Shown here piece by piece: positions 34,692 through 43,619 of a DNA stretch of 54,817 bases; positions within the stretch are counted from its first letter, which is position 1; every line of letters starts with the position of its first letter. The DNA is from Bacteroidales bacterium (lineage in GTDB: Bacteria > Bacteroidota > Bacteroidia > Bacteroidales > P3): positions 1-54,817 of the forward strand of contig JAFRRK010000009.1 in assembly GCA_017428115.1 (NCBI GenBank), written 5' to 3'. A program made the position numbers and the translations under genes. The notes below the pieces were generated by a model. The model was not told the DNA's origin, searched no databases, and saw nothing but the letters and a program-made list of their open reading frames with translations.

Positions 34692-35270
34692 TTACTTTTC
34701 GTAGAAGTGCATCTCAGTGAGGTACTGGTAGACGGGGTCGGTGAGGAGGTAGCGGACGTCGTGTCGCTGGCGTATCTGCTCACGGATATAGGTGGATGAG
34801 ATGTCGATCATGGGTACGTCGACGAGGTTGACGTTGGGGTGCGAGGCATGAGGGCATTCTTGATAGCCGGGGCGTGGATAGACGTAGATTGTGTAGTGGT
34901 CGAGGATGTATTGCCAGTTGCGCCACCGTTCGATGGTAGCGAGATTGTCTGACCCCATGATAAGGCTGAACTGTTTGTCGCGATATTGCTCGCCTAGATG
35001 GGCGAGGGTGAGGACGGTGTAGGAGGGTATGGGGAGGTGGAACTCCACGTCGCAGGCGCGCATGTGGTAGTTGTCGTGCACGGCACGGCGCACCATCTCG
35101 AGTCGCTGTTGGTCGGCAAGGAGGGTGCGGCGTTCTTTGAGGGGGTTCTGGGGTGAGACGACATACCACACTTCGTCGAGGTTGCTGTGGGCCAGCATGG
35201 CGTTGCCGATGATGAGGTGCCCCACATGTATGGGGTTGAAGGAGCCGAAGAAGAGACCGATGTTTCGCAT
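34692..35270 (-). CDS. nadD: Nicotinate-nucleotide adenylyltransferase
   Basis: Adenylates nicotinate mononucleotide in NAD synthesis. The 192-residue protein has the nucleotidyltransferase signature GLFFGSFNPIHVGHL at its N-terminus (the H..H-type ATP site). PLKE near residues 43-46, SLIMGSDNLATIERWRNW in the middle and the second signature ISSTYIREQI near 158-167 match NadD. Length is normal (about 190-200) and no signal peptide is present. Co-transcribed partners are not visible: about 280 nt containing a multi-hairpin repeat separate it from the upstream gene, and simple repeats lie downstream. Identification is secure. Confidence 0.95.
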   Translation of the reverse strand: MRNIGLFFGSFNPIHVGHLIIGNAMLAHSNLDEVWYVVSPQNPLKERRTLLADQQRLEMVRRAVHDNYHMRACDVEFHLPIPSYTVLTLAHLGEQYRDKQFSLIMGSDNLATIERWRNWQYILDHYTIYVYPRPGYQECPHASHPNVNLVDVPMIDISSTYIREQIRQRHDVRYLLTDPVYQYLTEMHFYEK

Positions 35271-35312
35271 GGGATGAAATAGGAAATGCTCTAAAAAATA
35301 TATAAAGCATGG

Positions 35313-35443
35313 CTGATTTTTTATAACCCTTCTCCATGTCGCGTCCCTTCGGGACGCTGATAGAGTGATTCTTCTGACACCGCACTGCGCTCCGCTTGTA
35401 CGGTGTTGTTGAGATTCAGCCTCTTCGAGGCTGTTGAAAAATC
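35313..35443. repeat. Multi-hairpin intergenic repeat, copy 2, bracketed by an inverted repeat
   Basis: GCGTCCC-TTC-GGGACGC at 35341-35357 is followed by a CACCG...CGGTG stem (about 35378-35405) and CAGCCTC-TTC-GAGGCTG (about 35417-35433). The set is enclosed by CTGATTTTT and AAAAATCAG arms. Same order of hairpins as 14852-14955. Confidence 0.75.
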
Positions 35444-35547
35444 AGTCAGATGTTGCATAAGAAACATAGAAAATTGAGAATTGGGAATTGAGAATTGCCG
35501 GTGCGGCAGTCTGATTCTCAATTCTCAATTCTCAATTTTCAACTCGA

Positions 35548-36144
35548 TTAATAGTATTTGTATTTGCTGATGATCTGTATGTGGCGGAGGTGGTTGCCTT
35601 TGAAGGTGTAGATTTCGCCTACCTCGGCAGCTCCGGCAATGACCTTGAGGACGTTGATTTGGCTGGTGTAGGATTTGGGGTAGCTTTTGAACACCACTTT
35701 GAAGACATCCTCTTTGGACATGCCTACATGGACTCCGTTGTCGAGAACGACGGCGCTGTCGGTGATCTTGGCATAGACCATTTCCAGTTTGTCGGTCCAG
35801 ATGCTGCGATAGACATTGATGTTGGTGCCGTCGAGGCGTTTGAGGGTGTTGACGGCGACAGTCATGGTGTCGTAGAAACGTTTGTAGCCGCTTTCGCGAT
35901 ACCAAAGGAGCTGGCTGTTGGTGATGTATTGTTCAACATTATTCCACTTGCCCAGGGGGTAGATGGGATAGTCGGCGAGGGAGAAGACTGTCATGGTGTC
36001 GGCATAGACTTTGACATCTTTGACCTGGTATTCGGGACGGGCATAGGCCAGCATGCGTACGGCTTTAGCCTTGGAGCTAACCTGCTGTGCATTAGCCATA
36101 AGAGCCGACAGAAAGAGGGCTGCTATGAGAAGTGTTTTCTTCAT
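35548..36144 (-). CDS. Secreted protein of unknown function
   Basis: A 198-residue exported protein beginning MKKTLLIAALFLSALMANAQ, a clear signal peptide. I start at 36144, not at an in-frame ATG 15 codons upstream, because the -7 promoter element at 36167-36174 would lie inside the longer version. The mature part is mainly beta-strand-like with YRESGYKRFYDTMTVAVNT and a GVHVGMSKEDVFKVVF segment; the latter resembles the start of outer-membrane assembly factor (SmpA/OmlA-like) folds, but only weakly. No T9SS tail or lipobox. The upstream neighbour on the same strand is the Omp28-like gene, about 90 nt away. I do not assign a function. Confidence 0.75.
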   Translation of the reverse strand: MKKTLLIAALFLSALMANAQQVSSKAKAVRMLAYARPEYQVKDVKVYADTMTVFSLADYPIYPLGKWNNVEQYITNSQLLWYRESGYKRFYDTMTVAVNTLKRLDGTNINVYRSIWTDKLEMVYAKITDSAVVLDNGVHVGMSKEDVFKVVFKSYPKSYTSQINVLKVIAGAAEVGEIYTFKGNHLRHIQIISKYKYY

Positions 36145-36166
36145 GTTGTTATCGTATTTCGATTTG

Positions 36167-36174
36167 CAAAAGTA
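36167..36174 (-). promoter_or_regulatory. -7 promoter element
   Basis: TACTTTTG on the minus strand, 23 nt before the start codon at 36144. Matches TAnnTTTG. Confidence 0.55.
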
Positions 36175-36234
36175 CGCATTTTTTGGCACATAACGTAAAA
36201 AAACATGTTTTATTATTCCGTGGGGTGGAAAAAA

Positions 36235-37305
36235 CTAGCGTATGAGCAGCTGGCGGGTGGCCACGCCGTCGGGGGTGGTGAGGCGGACCAGGTAGAGGCC
36301 GGCGGGGAGCTGATGGGTGTCGAGTTGTAGGGTGGCAGCGCCCTGTGCGGTGCGGGTGAGGAGGCAGCGCCCGGCGGCATCGAGGAGGTCGACACGGCAG
36401 GCTGAAGATGGTGAGGAGAGCTCGACGGTGGCTACATGGTGGGCGGGGTTGGGGAAGATGCGCATAGCGGTGCTTTCGGCCACCTCGCCGACGCCCAGAT
36501 GGCTGTCGAGATATTTACCCTGGGCGGCATTGAGCACTGAGCAGTTGTTGACGTCGGAGGGGTCGTAGTTGTAGACGAATGCCACGAGAAGGCAGTTGCG
36601 ATAGACGAAGTCGTCGGGGAGGGTATAGTCGACGGTGTAAGAGAAGCTGTTCTCGTTGGCAGGGTCGACGACAAGCGGGTCGCCCCACATGTCGGTGATG
36701 GCGGCTCGCACGGTGCCCATGTGGACAAAATTGTTAATTCTGCCGCGGTCGTGGTCGGTTTGGGGGCCTACGATGCTGTCTTCGACCACGTAGAGGACCA
36801 GACGGGTGCTATCGCCGTATGAGTTGTCGCCAAAACGCCCGGTTACGGTGCCGGAGAGGTGGCGTGTGGCGGGGTCGTAGGCGACGTCGGGGGTATATAC
36901 CTTGCAGGTGGTGGCAACGCCCTTGGCCTGGGCAATGTAGCCACGTATGTCGGACACCTGGCCAACGCTCATGACGGGAGCAGGCTGGGAGGAGTTGAAA
37001 TGGGTACGGTCGAACATGACGGCGGGTGCAAAGAGTCCGCCACCGTAGAAGATGGTCATGGAGGTAGCGATGTCGTTGGTGAGGAAGTCGGTGCCGAAGC
37101 CTGCATGATGTTTGATCCAGACGACACTGCTGCTTGAGGAGATGGCGGAGGCGATGCGCTCGGCGCCGCTAGGGCACCACTGGCATGCGGCACCGGTGAA
37201 CTGTTCGATGAGCACCTTGCGGGTAAAGGTCTGCTTGGTGTCCTGCGCCAAGGAGGCGGCAACGAAGATAGTGGACAATAATAGAAGAATGGTAATCTTT
37301 TTCAT
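36235..37305 (-). CDS. Omp28-related secreted protein with T9SS sorting domain
   Basis: A 356-residue exported protein. Signal peptide: MKKITILLLLSTIFVAASLA. The mature N-terminus carries the Omp28 hallmark EQFTGAACQWCPSG with Cys41 and Cys44, a thioredoxin-like CxxC, followed by KHHAGFGTDFLTND. The last 75 residues form a T9SS type A sorting domain (IFPNPAHHVATVELS, then GLYLVRLTTPDG). Omp28 of Porphyromonas gingivalis is a surface protein with proposed adhesin function; the enzyme role of the CxxC here is unknown. Divergent from another T9SS protein with a thioredoxin-like CxxC at 37527, with mirrored promoters between them. A shared redox theme is plausible but unproven. Confidence 0.88.
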   Translation of the reverse strand: MKKITILLLLSTIFVAASLAQDTKQTFTRKVLIEQFTGAACQWCPSGAERIASAISSSSSVVWIKHHAGFGTDFLTNDIATSMTIFYGGGLFAPAVMFDRTHFNSSQPAPVMSVGQVSDIRGYIAQAKGVATTCKVYTPDVAYDPATRHLSGTVTGRFGDNSYGDSTRLVLYVVEDSIVGPQTDHDRGRINNFVHMGTVRAAITDMWGDPLVVDPANENSFSYTVDYTLPDDFVYRNCLLVAFVYNYDPSDVNNCSVLNAAQGKYLDSHLGVGEVAESTAMRIFPNPAHHVATVELSSPSSACRVDLLDAAGRCLLTRTAQGAATLQLDTHQLPAGLYLVRLTTPDGVATRQLLIR

Positions 37306-37347
37306 ATAGCAAACATTATTATATTTATAAAGCGATTATTCATGGTG

Positions 37348-37355
37348 CAAAAATA
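37348..37355 (-). promoter_or_regulatory. -7 promoter element for the Omp28-like gene
   Basis: TATTTTTG on the minus strand, 43 nt before the start codon at 37305. Confidence 0.55.
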
Positions 37356-37417
37356 CACTTTTTTTTGCATGTGGCGATTTTTTTTTTGCCAAAAGGTGTA
37401 TTTTGAAAAAAAAAGTG

Positions 37418-37425
37418 TATTTTTG
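37418..37425 (+). promoter_or_regulatory. -7 promoter element for the thioredoxin/PKD T9SS gene
   Basis: TATTTTTG on the plus strand, about 100 nt before the start codon. It is back-to-back with the divergent element at 37348-37355. Confidence 0.55.
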
Positions 37426-37526
37426 CAACTTGAATACTCAAACTAGAATAAAACGCATTATTATTATAAACAACTAACAATCAGAGCCGATGAGTCTGAT
37501 GGCATATAACAAGACAAAAAAAATTG

Positions 37527-39845
37527 ATGAAAAAAATTTTATTAGTAGCACTGGCACTGCTTGTGAGCACTGCATCGTTCGCACAGTTCAGGACTGCACC
37601 TCGTGAGGTAGGTGCCCCCATGGCCACTAAGACTCTTGACTTTGGCCAGGCTCACGACTTCACCGTCACCACCATCAACAACCAAAGCATCCATCTGCAG
37701 GACTGGCTTGACTCGGGCTATTATGTGCTGCTCGACATTTCGGCTACATGGTGCAGCTGGTGCTGGCGTCTGCATTCGGCCCATGTGCTGGAACAGCTGT
37801 ATCAGAACTATGGTCCCAACGGTACCGACGAGATGCGTGTGCTGTGGGTTGAAGGCGATGACGAGACTGACCCGTCGCTAATCTATGGTGGCACTGGCAG
37901 CCAGGGCAACTGGACCTCGGGTGCCACCTACCCCATCGCCAACGACGACAATATCTCCAGCCTGTATGGCGTCACCGGCTATCCCACTGTGCTGCTCATC
38001 TGCCCCAGCGGCTACACCCAGAATGCTTACAGCGTGTGCGACTGGAATGGCAGCCAATTTGTCACCAACACCTCTGTGGCAGCAATCTATGGCCTGCTGA
38101 ACACCTGCCCCGCTGCCGGCGTGGCTCCCATTGTTGAGATTGATGGTCTGGCCACCGTTGTTGCCAATTCCCCTTCAACTTTCCATGCTTCTTATGCCAG
38201 CGTTGACGAAGTGACCTCCGTGACCTGGAGCGTTGACGGTGGTGCCACTCCAAGCACTGGCACTGGCGACGACTTCACCGTGACCTTCCCCAGCGCTGGC
38301 AACTACACCGTCAGCCTCTCTGTGACCAACACCACCGGTACCACCACCGAGACCCTCAATGTGCAAGCTATTGAGTGGAACTGGGACAACACCATGACCT
38401 ACGACTTGACTGAGACCTACCAGAACGCTTTCGGCCTCAACGGTGGCATGATTTGGGGTGCTAAATATCCTGCTGCCTTCATGGCCAACCGCAACTATCT
38501 GGAAAAGGTGGAAGCTTACAGCGGCTATGACGGACACTTCACCCTGAGTGTGTATCAGACCACTCCCGGTGCCGACCCCACCAACAACGACATGCTCTAT
38601 CAGTACACCTATGCCATCTCGGCCGAATCGTACAACACCATGATGATTTATGACCACCTGCAGCTTGACAACACCAAGGACCTTTGGATTGTGCTGTCCT
38701 GCACCGACATTGCCTATCCTGCCGCCGTCACCGAATTCAGTGGCGACCCCAATGGTAGCCTCGTATACATCCAAGGTGGTTGGGGCCCCATCTATGATTA
38801 CGGTGCCGACCCCTGCACATTTATGATTAAGACCACCACCAGCGCCACTGCCCCCGCTTTGGCCGTTGCCATCAACGGTCCTACATCTGGACTTACCAAC
38901 GACAATATCACCTTCACCGCTGCTGGTGTCTCCACTGCAACCTATAGTTGGGTTATCGATGGCGGCACTCCTGCCACCGCTACTGGCACAAGTGTCACCA
39001 CCACTTTTGCCACCACTGGCAACCACACTGTGACACTGACCGCCACCCTCGACGGCGAGACCGCCACTGCCACCCACACTATCAATATTATGAACTGCGA
39101 AGTTTCCCTGCCCTGGACCTGCGGCTTTGAGACTACTGACAACCTGAACTGCTGGAACTTCATCGACGCTGACGGCGACGGCTACGGCTGGGTGTATGCA
39201 TCTGAAGCTTTGGGCTCCGGTGCTGGCCATAGTGGTTCTAACTCCTTTGCTTCGGCATCTTACAGAAATGACGTAGGTGTCCTTAATCCTGACAACTATA
39301 TGATTACCCCCAAAATTACCATCCCCGCCGAAGGTGCAACTATCGAATGGTGGGATTGGGGGCAGGATCCGAATGACTTCGCCGAGCACTATGGTGTGTT
39401 TGTCTCTACCACTGGCACTAACGCTGCCGACTTCACCCACACGGTTTATGATGGCACTATCGCCGCTCCTAGAACATGGGTGAAGCACAGCCGCTCTCTG
39501 GCTGGTTTCGCCGGACAGGATGTCTACATCGCTTTCCGCCACTATAACATCTCCAACATGTTCTGGCTGCTTATCGACGACATCTCGATTACTGCCGGCA
39601 ACACCGCCAGCATCTCCGAGGTGGAGAACGCCCACGTATCCCTCTATCCCAACCCCGTGACCAACATCCTCCATATCGATGCCCAGGGTATCCAAGAGGT
39701 CAACGTGCTTGATGTGAACGGCCGCACTGTTATGACCGAGCAGAACACCAACCGCATCGACATGAGCAACCTTGCCAACGGTGTGTACTTCGTGCGTGTG
39801 ATCACCGCCGACGGTGTTTCCACTCAGAAGATTGCCAAAAAGTAA
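37527..39845 (+). CDS. T9SS-sorted protein with thioredoxin-like, PKD and choice-of-anchor J domains
   Basis: A 772-residue surface or secreted protein. Signal peptide: MKKILLVALALLVSTASFAQ. A thioredoxin-like domain has DISATWCSWCWRLH (Cys76, Cys79) and a later GVTGYPTVLL (cis-Pro). Two PKD-type domains follow near 212-270 and 450-510 (each with a WSVDGG or WVIDGG core and a GNYTVSL or GNHTVTL strand). Next is a choice-of-anchor J/cleaved-adhesin-like domain, about 525-690 (CGFETTDNLNCWNFIDADGD). A T9SS type A sorting domain ends VRVITADGVSTQKIAKK. I use ATG at 37527; a TTG directly before is also in frame. Codon use is notably C-rich at third positions, as in highly expressed genes. A terminator follows. 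Likely a redox-active or adhesive surface protein. Confidence 0.9.
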   Translation: MKKILLVALALLVSTASFAQFRTAPREVGAPMATKTLDFGQAHDFTVTTINNQSIHLQDWLDSGYYVLLDISATWCSWCWRLHSAHVLEQLYQNYGPNGTDEMRVLWVEGDDETDPSLIYGGTGSQGNWTSGATYPIANDDNISSLYGVTGYPTVLLICPSGYTQNAYSVCDWNGSQFVTNTSVAAIYGLLNTCPAAGVAPIVEIDGLATVVANSPSTFHASYASVDEVTSVTWSVDGGATPSTGTGDDFTVTFPSAGNYTVSLSVTNTTGTTTETLNVQAIEWNWDNTMTYDLTETYQNAFGLNGGMIWGAKYPAAFMANRNYLEKVEAYSGYDGHFTLSVYQTTPGADPTNNDMLYQYTYAISAESYNTMMIYDHLQLDNTKDLWIVLSCTDIAYPAAVTEFSGDPNGSLVYIQGGWGPIYDYGADPCTFMIKTTTSATAPALAVAINGPTSGLTNDNITFTAAGVSTATYSWVIDGGTPATATGTSVTTTFATTGNHTVTLTATLDGETATATHTINIMNCEVSLPWTCGFETTDNLNCWNFIDADGDGYGWVYASEALGSGAGHSGSNSFASASYRNDVGVLNPDNYMITPKITIPAEGATIEWWDWGQDPNDFAEHYGVFVSTTGTNAADFTHTVYDGTIAAPRTWVKHSRSLAGFAGQDVYIAFRHYNISNMFWLLIDDISITAGNTASISEVENAHVSLYPNPVTNILHIDAQGIQEVNVLDVNGRTVMTEQNTNRIDMSNLANGVYFVRVITADGVSTQKIAKK

Positions 39846-39870
39846 GTAACTTTTCATAATCAATGCCCAG

Positions 39871-39900
39871 AGAGCCCGCCTAAAAAAACGGGCTCTCTTT
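39871..39900 (+). terminator. Rho-independent terminator
   Basis: AGAGCCCG and CGGGCTCT form an 8-bp perfect stem around CCTAAAAAAA, followed by CTTT. It lies 26 nt past the T9SS gene stop. Confidence 0.8.
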
Positions 39901-39955
39901 ATTACCCCACATGGGCCATTCATTCCCCCACTTGGACCATCAAAACCTCATATCA

Positions 39956-42085
39956 ATGAACTACGCCGCACATATTGCCGAACAGCTGGGCCTAGGCCAG
40001 CGACAGGTTGAGAAAACCATAGAACTACTAGAACAGGGCGCTACAGTGCCTTTCATAGCCCGCTATCGCAAGGAGGTGACGGGCAGCCTTGACGAGGTGC
40101 AGATAGCTGCCATACGCGATATGCTTGCCCGCCTCAAAGAGGTGGACAAACGTCGCGATGCCATCATAGCATCTATCACTGAGCAAGGCAAGCTAACACC
40201 CGATTTGGAAAAACAGCTCTTAGCCGCCACCACCATGACGGAGCTGGAGGACCTATACCTACCCTATAAGCCCAAACGGCGCACCCGCGCCATCATGGCT
40301 ATGGAAAAGGGGCTGGAGCCTCTGGCCAACGAGATACAGAAACAGTATTCCTGCCATCTGGAACAATTGGCGCAGCGGTATGTCAACCCCGAGAAGGGTG
40401 TAAACGATGTGGAGGAAGCACTCGCAGGGGCTCGCGACATCATAGCCGAAAGAGTCAGCGAAAATGTGCAGGCACGAAACAAGGTGCGCAACATATTCCG
40501 CCGCAGTGCGATGCTTACGTCGAAGGTGGTAAAGAACAAGGAGGAAGAAGGCGGCAAGTATGAGTCGTGGTTTGACTGGAAAGAGAATGCTATGCGGGCT
40601 CCCTCACACCGCATCCTGGCCCTGTTTAGGGGTGAGAAAGAGGGGGTGCTAAGGGTGCATGTGCAACCTGAAGATGACAGCAGTGCCTTTGAGGCGTTGG
40701 AGCGGCAGTTTGTGAGTGGACGCTTTGATTCGTCGGAGCAGGTGCGATTGGCTGTTCGTGACGGCTACAAGCGACTGTTGATGCCCTCTATCGAGACCGA
40801 ATACTACAACTTATTGAAGGAAAAGGCGGACAAGGAGGCCATCCGTGTCTTTGCCGAGAACCTAAGGCAACTGCTGCTGGCCTCGCCACTGGGGCAGAAA
40901 CGCATATTGGCAATCGACCCTGGATTTCGTACGGGTTGCAAGACCGTGTGCCTCGACGCGCAGGGGCAGCTGCTACACAACGAGACCATCTACCCATTCA
41001 CCTCGGTGCGTGAAGAGCGTGCAGCCATTGCCAAGCTTGAAGCACTGGTGGAGGCTTTCCACATAGAGGCTATAGCCATCGGCAACGGCACCGCAGGCCG
41101 CGAGACAGAAGAGGTGGTGAAGCGATGCCACTTTAAAGGAAAACTGATTGCAGTAATGGTGAGCGAGAACGGAGCTTCGGTATATAGTGCATCGGAGGTG
41201 GCACGACGCGAGTTTCCGGATTATGATGTGACAGTGCGAGGCGCCGTAAGCATCGGACGCCGACTGATGGACCCCCTGAGCGAGCTGGTGAAGATTGACC
41301 CCAAGAGTATCGGCGTGGGGCAGTATCAGCACGATGTGAACCAAACTCTACTGCAAGAAAGTTTGCAAGACGTGGTGGTAAGCTGTGTAAACAGTGTAGG
41401 CGTTGAGCTGAACACCGCCAGCCGCGAGCTTCTGAGTTATGTGAGCGGCATAGGCCCGTCGCTTGCCAACAATATCGTAGAATACCGCAATCGCGAGGGA
41501 GCATTTCACTCGCGCCAAGAGCTGAAGAAAGTGGAACGCTTGGGCGACAAAGCCTTTGAGCAGTGTGCCGGTTTTCTAAGAGTGCGCGAGAGTGACAACC
41601 CGCTAGACCGCAGTGCAGTCCACCCGGAACGGTATGCACTGGTGGAGCGCATGGCTAAGGATGCGGGATCATCAGTTGAGCAGCTGATGCAGCAGAAGGA
41701 ACTACGTGAGAAGATTGACATCAACAAATACATCAGTTCCGACTGCGGACTACCCACCCTGCAGGACATTATGAAAGAGTTGGACAAGCCAGGGCTTGAC
41801 CCCCGCGCCCGATTTGAAGTGTTTGAGTTCGACAAGAATGTAACCCGCATTGAAGATCTACAAGAGGGGATGGTTCTGCCCGGTATTGTCACCAACATCA
41901 CTGCTTTCGGTGCGTTTGTGGATGTAGGTGTGCACCAAGATGGGTTGGTCCATGTCAGCCAGATGGCCAACCGCCGAGTGAATGACCCTGCCGAGGTGGT
42001 GCACCTGCACCAACATGTGAGGGTAAAGGTAATCAGCGTAGACTTGCGCCGCAACCGCATATCACTATCGATGAAAGGTATATAA
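39956..42085 (+). CDS. tex: Tex-family S1 RNA-binding protein
   Basis: Tex/Spt6-like nucleic-acid-binding protein of 709 residues, the usual size. N-terminal Tex helices include ATVPFIARYRKEVTG and YLPYKPKRRTRA. A YqgF/RNase H-like domain shows ILAIDPGFRTGCKT and AIAIGNGTAGRETE. Helix-hairpin-helix domains include YVSGIGPSLANNIVEYRN. A C-terminal S1 domain has GIVTNITAFGAFVDVGVHQD, then VHVSQM. Tex is thought to act in transcription or RNA metabolism and stress tolerance. I start at 39956 (MNYAAHIAEQLGLGQ), because the 15 codons upstream overlap the preceding terminator region. The stop lies 3 nt from the end of the convergent sirtuin gene, with no room for a normal terminator. Confidence 0.95.
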   Translation: MNYAAHIAEQLGLGQRQVEKTIELLEQGATVPFIARYRKEVTGSLDEVQIAAIRDMLARLKEVDKRRDAIIASITEQGKLTPDLEKQLLAATTMTELEDLYLPYKPKRRTRAIMAMEKGLEPLANEIQKQYSCHLEQLAQRYVNPEKGVNDVEEALAGARDIIAERVSENVQARNKVRNIFRRSAMLTSKVVKNKEEEGGKYESWFDWKENAMRAPSHRILALFRGEKEGVLRVHVQPEDDSSAFEALERQFVSGRFDSSEQVRLAVRDGYKRLLMPSIETEYYNLLKEKADKEAIRVFAENLRQLLLASPLGQKRILAIDPGFRTGCKTVCLDAQGQLLHNETIYPFTSVREERAAIAKLEALVEAFHIEAIAIGNGTAGRETEEVVKRCHFKGKLIAVMVSENGASVYSASEVARREFPDYDVTVRGAVSIGRRLMDPLSELVKIDPKSIGVGQYQHDVNQTLLQESLQDVVVSCVNSVGVELNTASRELLSYVSGIGPSLANNIVEYRNREGAFHSRQELKKVERLGDKAFEQCAGFLRVRESDNPLDRSAVHPERYALVERMAKDAGSSVEQLMQQKELREKIDINKYISSDCGLPTLQDIMKELDKPGLDPRARFEVFEFDKNVTRIEDLQEGMVLPGIVTNITAFGAFVDVGVHQDGLVHVSQMANRRVNDPAEVVHLHQHVRVKVISVDLRRNRISLSMKGI

Positions 42086-42088
42086 ACA

Positions 42089-42925
42089 TCAAACTGCTTC
42101 TAAGATTGTAGCAATATCCTCAGTGAATGCAATAAAGCGAGGCAAATCCTCAATATAAGGCTCAGGGTTGTCACGATTGAAACGGACGAGAGTGGTGTGG
42201 GGGTAACGCTGTGCCATCTGCTCAAAAGGCAGACGTATGATGCCAGGGGTGTTATAGCCAATGCCAAACTCTAGCAGCAGTAGGTTGCCCTGCGAAGCTT
42301 GATGCACAAAATCGGTATACCTGCGTGCCTGACGATGCCAACGAAAATCCTCAACAAAGGTTTCGTCTACCCGTAGATTCAATGTAGTCTCGCTCCCATC
42401 GGGCATAGTGGGTAGGGACTTAGTGGGTATACGGCAATCCTCAATCAAAGGCAACACCTGCTCTACCCATTCACGATTGCTTATCAATGTTTTGGGGCTG
42501 CCAGACACTGGTTGGAAAAAGCCATAATCGCCTTGAGTGGCGAAGATATTGTCTTGGTTGAAGCCCGCCAGCTCAAACTGGGCATCCACATTGGTTGTGA
42601 CAACAAAGGCATTGGGGAATAGTCTCTGGAGCTGCTCATACAACGGCAGGGGACCCTTGCTATAGCGACAGAACCAAATGTGTTTTGCCCAATAGGCCCA
42701 GTACTCCTCTTTGGTTTCAAAGGGATAGAACCCTGATGAGTAAAGGTCGGTAAAGCCGTAACGCTCAATCCAAGGCGCAAACTGATTACGAAAATCATCT
42801 CCTGCATAGTCAAGCCCTGCCGCAGTGGAAAGGCCACTACCCGCACCTATTATGATATTGCCAGACTCATGTATGGCTTGGCGCAATGCATCAAGACGCG
42901 CCGAGAAGCTGTTGATAGGTGGCAT
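42089..42925 (-). CDS. SirTM-type (class M) sirtuin, macrodomain-linked
   Basis: NAD-dependent sirtuin of 278 residues resembling SirTM, which ADP-ribosylates proteins in some pathogens. The Rossmann NAD site GAGSGLSTAAGLDYAG (about 27-42) is clear. TTNVDAQFELAGF (Asn112, Asp114) replaces the canonical TQN(I/V)D.LH, and the catalytic His of HG-type sirtuins is Gln131 in FATQGDYG. The Gln is a hallmark of SirTM and suggests ADP-ribosyltransferase rather than deacetylase action. The gene overlaps the macrodomain gene by 35 nt, as in known SirTM-macrodomain operons. The usual GcvH-L and lipoate-ligase partners are not found in this window, so the acceptor may differ. Conclusion from family and context; activity untested. 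Confidence 0.88.
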   Translation of the reverse strand: MPPINSFSARLDALRQAIHESGNIIIGAGSGLSTAAGLDYAGDDFRNQFAPWIERYGFTDLYSSGFYPFETKEEYWAYWAKHIWFCRYSKGPLPLYEQLQRLFPNAFVVTTNVDAQFELAGFNQDNIFATQGDYGFFQPVSGSPKTLISNREWVEQVLPLIEDCRIPTKSLPTMPDGSETTLNLRVDETFVEDFRWHRQARRYTDFVHQASQGNLLLLEFGIGYNTPGIIRLPFEQMAQRYPHTTLVRFNRDNPEPYIEDLPRFIAFTEDIATILEAV

Positions 42926-43619
42926 AGTCTAAATCTTTAAAAACATTGAAAACGACCCGTATTCGTGCACAACGGCAGGTTTCAACGGCTATCTCTGCCG
43001 CACGCCGGTTAGGGAAATGGAACTCACCCGTAGAGATGCAACAGAAAGCCACACTACGGCAGCCATGCTCTTCGGCCAATCGCAAACAGGAGCGGTAGCA
43101 AGATGCCAGCTGTAGTTCCTGCTCAGCCGTGGGCTGGGATTCCATAACAATGGGGCCCACAGTGTGAAGTACCCAACGTGCCGGCAGGTTGAAACCTGGG
43201 GTTATAATGGCATGGCCTGTTTGGAGCGCACCGCCTTGGAGAATGTCGTCACAGGATTGCCGCAGCTGCAATCCAGCTGCAGAGTGGATGGCATTGTCGA
43301 TACATGAGTGCAGCGGGTGCCAACATCCCAAGCCCTGGCTGTTGGCAGCATTTACGATGGCATCTACTTTAAGCCGTGTGATATCGCCCTGCCACAATAG
43401 CCCACTGGTCTCAACCACACCTTTGTCGCTCAACTGGGCTTGCAATTCGGCATCCTGGGCATTCAGGAACTGGTCGCTCAGGGGCTGGGGATGCCAAATA
43501 TTCATCAACGCCCGAAGCAGCTGCTGCTTCTCACGTAAGGCATTGGGTATCGAGGCTTCGACACCATTTTGCTTCAGAAGATACTGGATGCAGAAGTCAA
43601 TGTTCTCCAACCTGTTCAT
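42891..43619 (-). CDS. Zinc-type macrodomain ADP-ribosyl hydrolase
   Basis: A 242-residue macrodomain protein of the SirTM-linked class that removes ADP-ribose from proteins. An N-terminal helical extension (about 1-70) precedes the macro fold. GDITRLKVDAIVNAANSQGL is followed by GCWHPLHSCIDNAIHSAAG, in which Cys99, His104 and Cys106 match the zinc ligands of this class. CISTGEFHFPNRRAAEIAV closes the phosphate loop. It overlaps the HxlR gene by 23 nt and the sirtuin gene by 35 nt, implying translational coupling. With the sirtuin it would form a writer-eraser pair for mono-ADP-ribosylation. Length is normal. Confidence 0.92.
   Translation of the reverse strand: MNRLENIDFCIQYLLKQNGVEASIPNALREKQQLLRALMNIWHPQPLSDQFLNAQDAELQAQLSDKGVVETSGLLWQGDITRLKVDAIVNAANSQGLGCWHPLHSCIDNAIHSAAGLQLRQSCDDILQGGALQTGHAIITPGFNLPARWVLHTVGPIVMESQPTAEQELQLASCYRSCLRLAEEHGCRSVAFCCISTGEFHFPNRRAAEIAVETCRCARIRVVFNVFKDLDYATYQQLLGAS

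Noticed and set aside
38175-39923. 582-codon open frame on the minus strand
   Set aside because: Antisense to the T9SS PKD protein. The opening is explained by strong third-position C bias of the real gene; the product is low-complexity Gly/Val.
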